DNA of 64,000 nt from an uncultured Chryseobacterium sp. (lineage in GTDB: Bacteria; Bacteroidota; Bacteroidia; Flavobacteriales; Weeksellaceae). The position numbers were made by a program, and so were the translations under genes. Under the pieces are notes generated by a model. The model saw only the letters and a program-made list of their open reading frames with translations. It was not told the origin of the DNA and made no database searches. Positions 62,579 to 64,000 of the stretch are shown piece by piece. Where the stretch lies: the NCBI GenBank assembly GCA_913774355.1, contig CAJYGB010000035.1, forward strand, positions 1 to 64,000, written 5' to 3'. Every line of letters starts with the position of its first letter. Positions within the stretch are counted from its first letter, which is position 1.

Positions 62579-64000
62579 ATGAAATTCAGCCCCATTTTAT
62601 TAACAGCCGGCGTTTTGTTTTCGGCAACATTCCATGCACAAAAAATGAATTATCCAAAAGCAATAAAAGGGAACCAGACCGATACTTATTTCGGAACAGC
62701 GGTGGCAGACCCGTTCAGAGACCTGGAAAATGATTCTGAAGCCACCAAAAAATGGGTGGACGAAGAAGTGAAACACAGCCAGGATTACCTTGCAAAAATT
62801 CCTTTCAGAGAAGAAATCAGGAAACAGCTCACCGATATCTGGAACTACGAAAAAATTTCGGCGCCTTTCAAAGAAGGCGATTATACCTATTATTATAAAA
62901 ACAACGGATTACAGGCACAATCTGTTTTGTACAGAACCAACAACAAAACGAAAGAAACAGAAGTATTTTTAGATCCGAATAAATTTTCTGAAAAAGGGAC
63001 AACCTCACTTTCTCAAGTGTCCTTTAACAAAAAAGGAAATCTGGCTGCATATTCTATTTCAGAAGGAGGAAGCGACTGGAACAAAATCATTATCATAGAC
63101 GCTTTATCTAAAAAGCAAATCGATGAAACGCTGGTAGATGTAAAGTTCAGCGGAATTTCGTGGCAGGGTGATGAAGGCTTCTATTATTCAAGCTACGACA
63201 AACCGAAAGATGGAACGGTGCTTTCCGGAATGACTGATAAGCACAAGGTATATTTTCATAAACTGGGAACGAAACAGTCGGTGGATAAATTGATCTTCGG
63301 TGGCGATAAGACCCCGAGAAGATACCTGGGTGCTGGTGTTTCCGAAGACCAGCGTTACCTTATCATTTCCGCAGCCAATGCCACTAACGGAAATGAGTTG
63401 TATATCAAAGACCTGAAAAACGGTGGCGATTTTATCCAGATCAATAAAGGATTCGATATCAATGCGAGTATTGTAGATACAGATGGCGACAACCTGTACA
63501 TTTTTACGGATAAAGATGCACCGAATATGCGACTTGTAAAAACAACCATTAAGAACCCTTCAACTGAAACCTGGAAAGATGTGATCCCACAGACCGACAA
63601 TGTGTTGGGGATTACCACCGGAGGCGGATATTTCTTTGCTACCTACATGGTCGATGCCATCGATCAGGTAAAGCAGTATGATAAAAACGGGAAACTGGTA
63701 AGGGAGATTTCGCTGCCCGGAAAAGGAAATGTCTCCGGATTCGGCGGAAAGGAAAAAGAAAAGGAACTTTATTTCTCATTCAGCAATTACATCACGCCGG
63801 GAACTACTTATAAATTCAATGCAGATACCGGGAAATCCGAAGTTTACCAGAAACCGAAAGTGAAATTCAACCCGGAAGACTATGTTTCCGAACAGGTTTT
63901 CTACACTTCAAAAGACGGAACCAAAATCCCGATGATGATCAATTACAAGAAAGGAACAAAACTCGACGGTAAAAACCCGACGATCCTGTATTCTTACGGC
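62579..64000 (+). CDS. Prolyl oligopeptidase family serine peptidase, N-terminal part (cut by window)
   Basis: An ATG at 62579 opens a frame that runs to the window end; 474 residues are visible. A signal peptide (about 1-20, ending FHAQ) is followed by YPKAIKGNQTDTYFGTAVADPFRDLEND, the S9A N-terminus. A beta-propeller follows with SDWNKIIIID and GDEGFYYSSYDKPK blades. The sequence stops just as the hydrolase domain begins (SKDGTKIPMMINYKKG, PTILYSYG), so the catalytic Ser, Asp and His lie outside. Probably a periplasmic post-proline endopeptidase. A TATTTTTG -7 box at 62556-62563. Confidence 0.93.
   Translation, partial: MKFSPILLTAGVLFSATFHAQKMNYPKAIKGNQTDTYFGTAVADPFRDLENDSEATKKWVDEEVKHSQDYLAKIPFREEIRKQLTDIWNYEKISAPFKEGDYTYYYKNNGLQAQSVLYRTNNKTKETEVFLDPNKFSEKGTTSLSQVSFNKKGNLAAYSISEGGSDWNKIIIIDALSKKQIDETLVDVKFSGISWQGDEGFYYSSYDKPKDGTVLSGMTDKHKVYFHKLGTKQSVDKLIFGGDKTPRRYLGAGVSEDQRYLIISAANATNGNELYIKDLKNGGDFIQINKGFDINASIVDTDGDNLYIFTDKDAPNMRLVKTTIKNPSTETWKDVIPQTDNVLGITTGGGYFFATYMVDAIDQVKQYDKNGKLVREISLPGKGNVSGFGGKEKEKELYFSFSNYITPGTTYKFNADTGKSEVYQKPKVKFNPEDYVSEQVFYTSKDGTKIPMMINYKKGTKLDGKNPTILYSYG

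Noticed and set aside
1..64000. CRISPR arrays, tRNA, rRNA, prophage and restriction systems
   Set aside because: No regularly spaced direct repeats, cloverleaf genes, phage genes or methyltransferase genes were recognised on reading both strands; a tRNA or covariance-model scan was not possible here.

Overview
The window looks like a chromosomal segment of a flavobacterium in the Chryseobacterium/Elizabethkingia range (Weeksellaceae, Bacteroidota). The evidence is in the sequence: GLPGLI-family proteins, type IX secretion (T9SS) sorting tails, the gliding lipoprotein GldH, an alternative complex III operon, a RicT-type PSP1 protein, low GC content, and promoters of the Bacteroidota type (TTG about 20 bp upstream of TAnnTTTG). 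No tRNA, rRNA, CRISPR array or prophage was seen.

Layout. 1-0.6 kb: 3' end of an IS630-type transposase and a possible fragment of the gene it entered. 0.7-5.5 kb (minus): iron-sulfur assembly genes sufA-sufB-[GxxExxY]-sufC-sufD; the GxxExxY gene sits in the operon between near-perfect 21-bp inverted repeats. 5.7-18.5 kb: three GLPGLI proteins, a zinc metallopeptidase, a small operon of two lipoproteins plus a glutathionylspermidine-synthase-like ATP-grasp enzyme, an LTA-synthase-like phosphotransferase, ribH, apt and lipoproteins. A decayed paralogue of 54 codons lies at 17.1-17.2 kb. 18.6-27.1 kb (minus): complete alternative complex III operon actABCDEF, whose ActA carries an extra N-terminal monohaem domain. 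27.3-35.3 kb: SPOR protein, membrane protein, selO, and a ricT-gldH-PBP1A operon. 35.5-44 kb (plus): FadL-type porin, SGNH esterase, prs, rplY, sufS, and a sigma factor/membrane protein/outer-membrane protein module. 44.3-49.2 kb: two unrelated fumarases (fumC, class I fumarase) facing away from each other, a serine hydrolase with an operator-like inverted repeat over its promoter, and a small His-rich membrane protein. 49.3-56.6 kb: AraC regulator and three successive T9SS cargo proteins, two with a FISUMP domain and one GH13 glycosidase. 57-64 kb: frameshifted CPBP protease, Crp/Fnr regulator, amidase, prfA, a secreted protein and a truncated prolyl oligopeptidase.

The most notable non-coding signal is the intergenic region 56589-57040. 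It holds four exact DnaA boxes (TTATNCACA) and many near-matches, largely in one orientation and spaced in steps of about 11 bp, followed by an AT-rich stretch. This is the arrangement expected of a replication origin or a DnaA-titration site. The dominant gene orientation flips near 35.3 kb rather than here, so the origin call needs a genome-wide test.

Genes that plausibly act together: SufABCD with the distant SufS (Fe-S clusters, needed by ActB and the class I fumarase); ActA-F (quinol to cytochrome c electron transfer); FumC and class I fumarase (TCA cycle); PBP1A, GldH and the LTA-synthase-like protein (cell envelope); and the T9SS cargo proteins (surface polysaccharide use).
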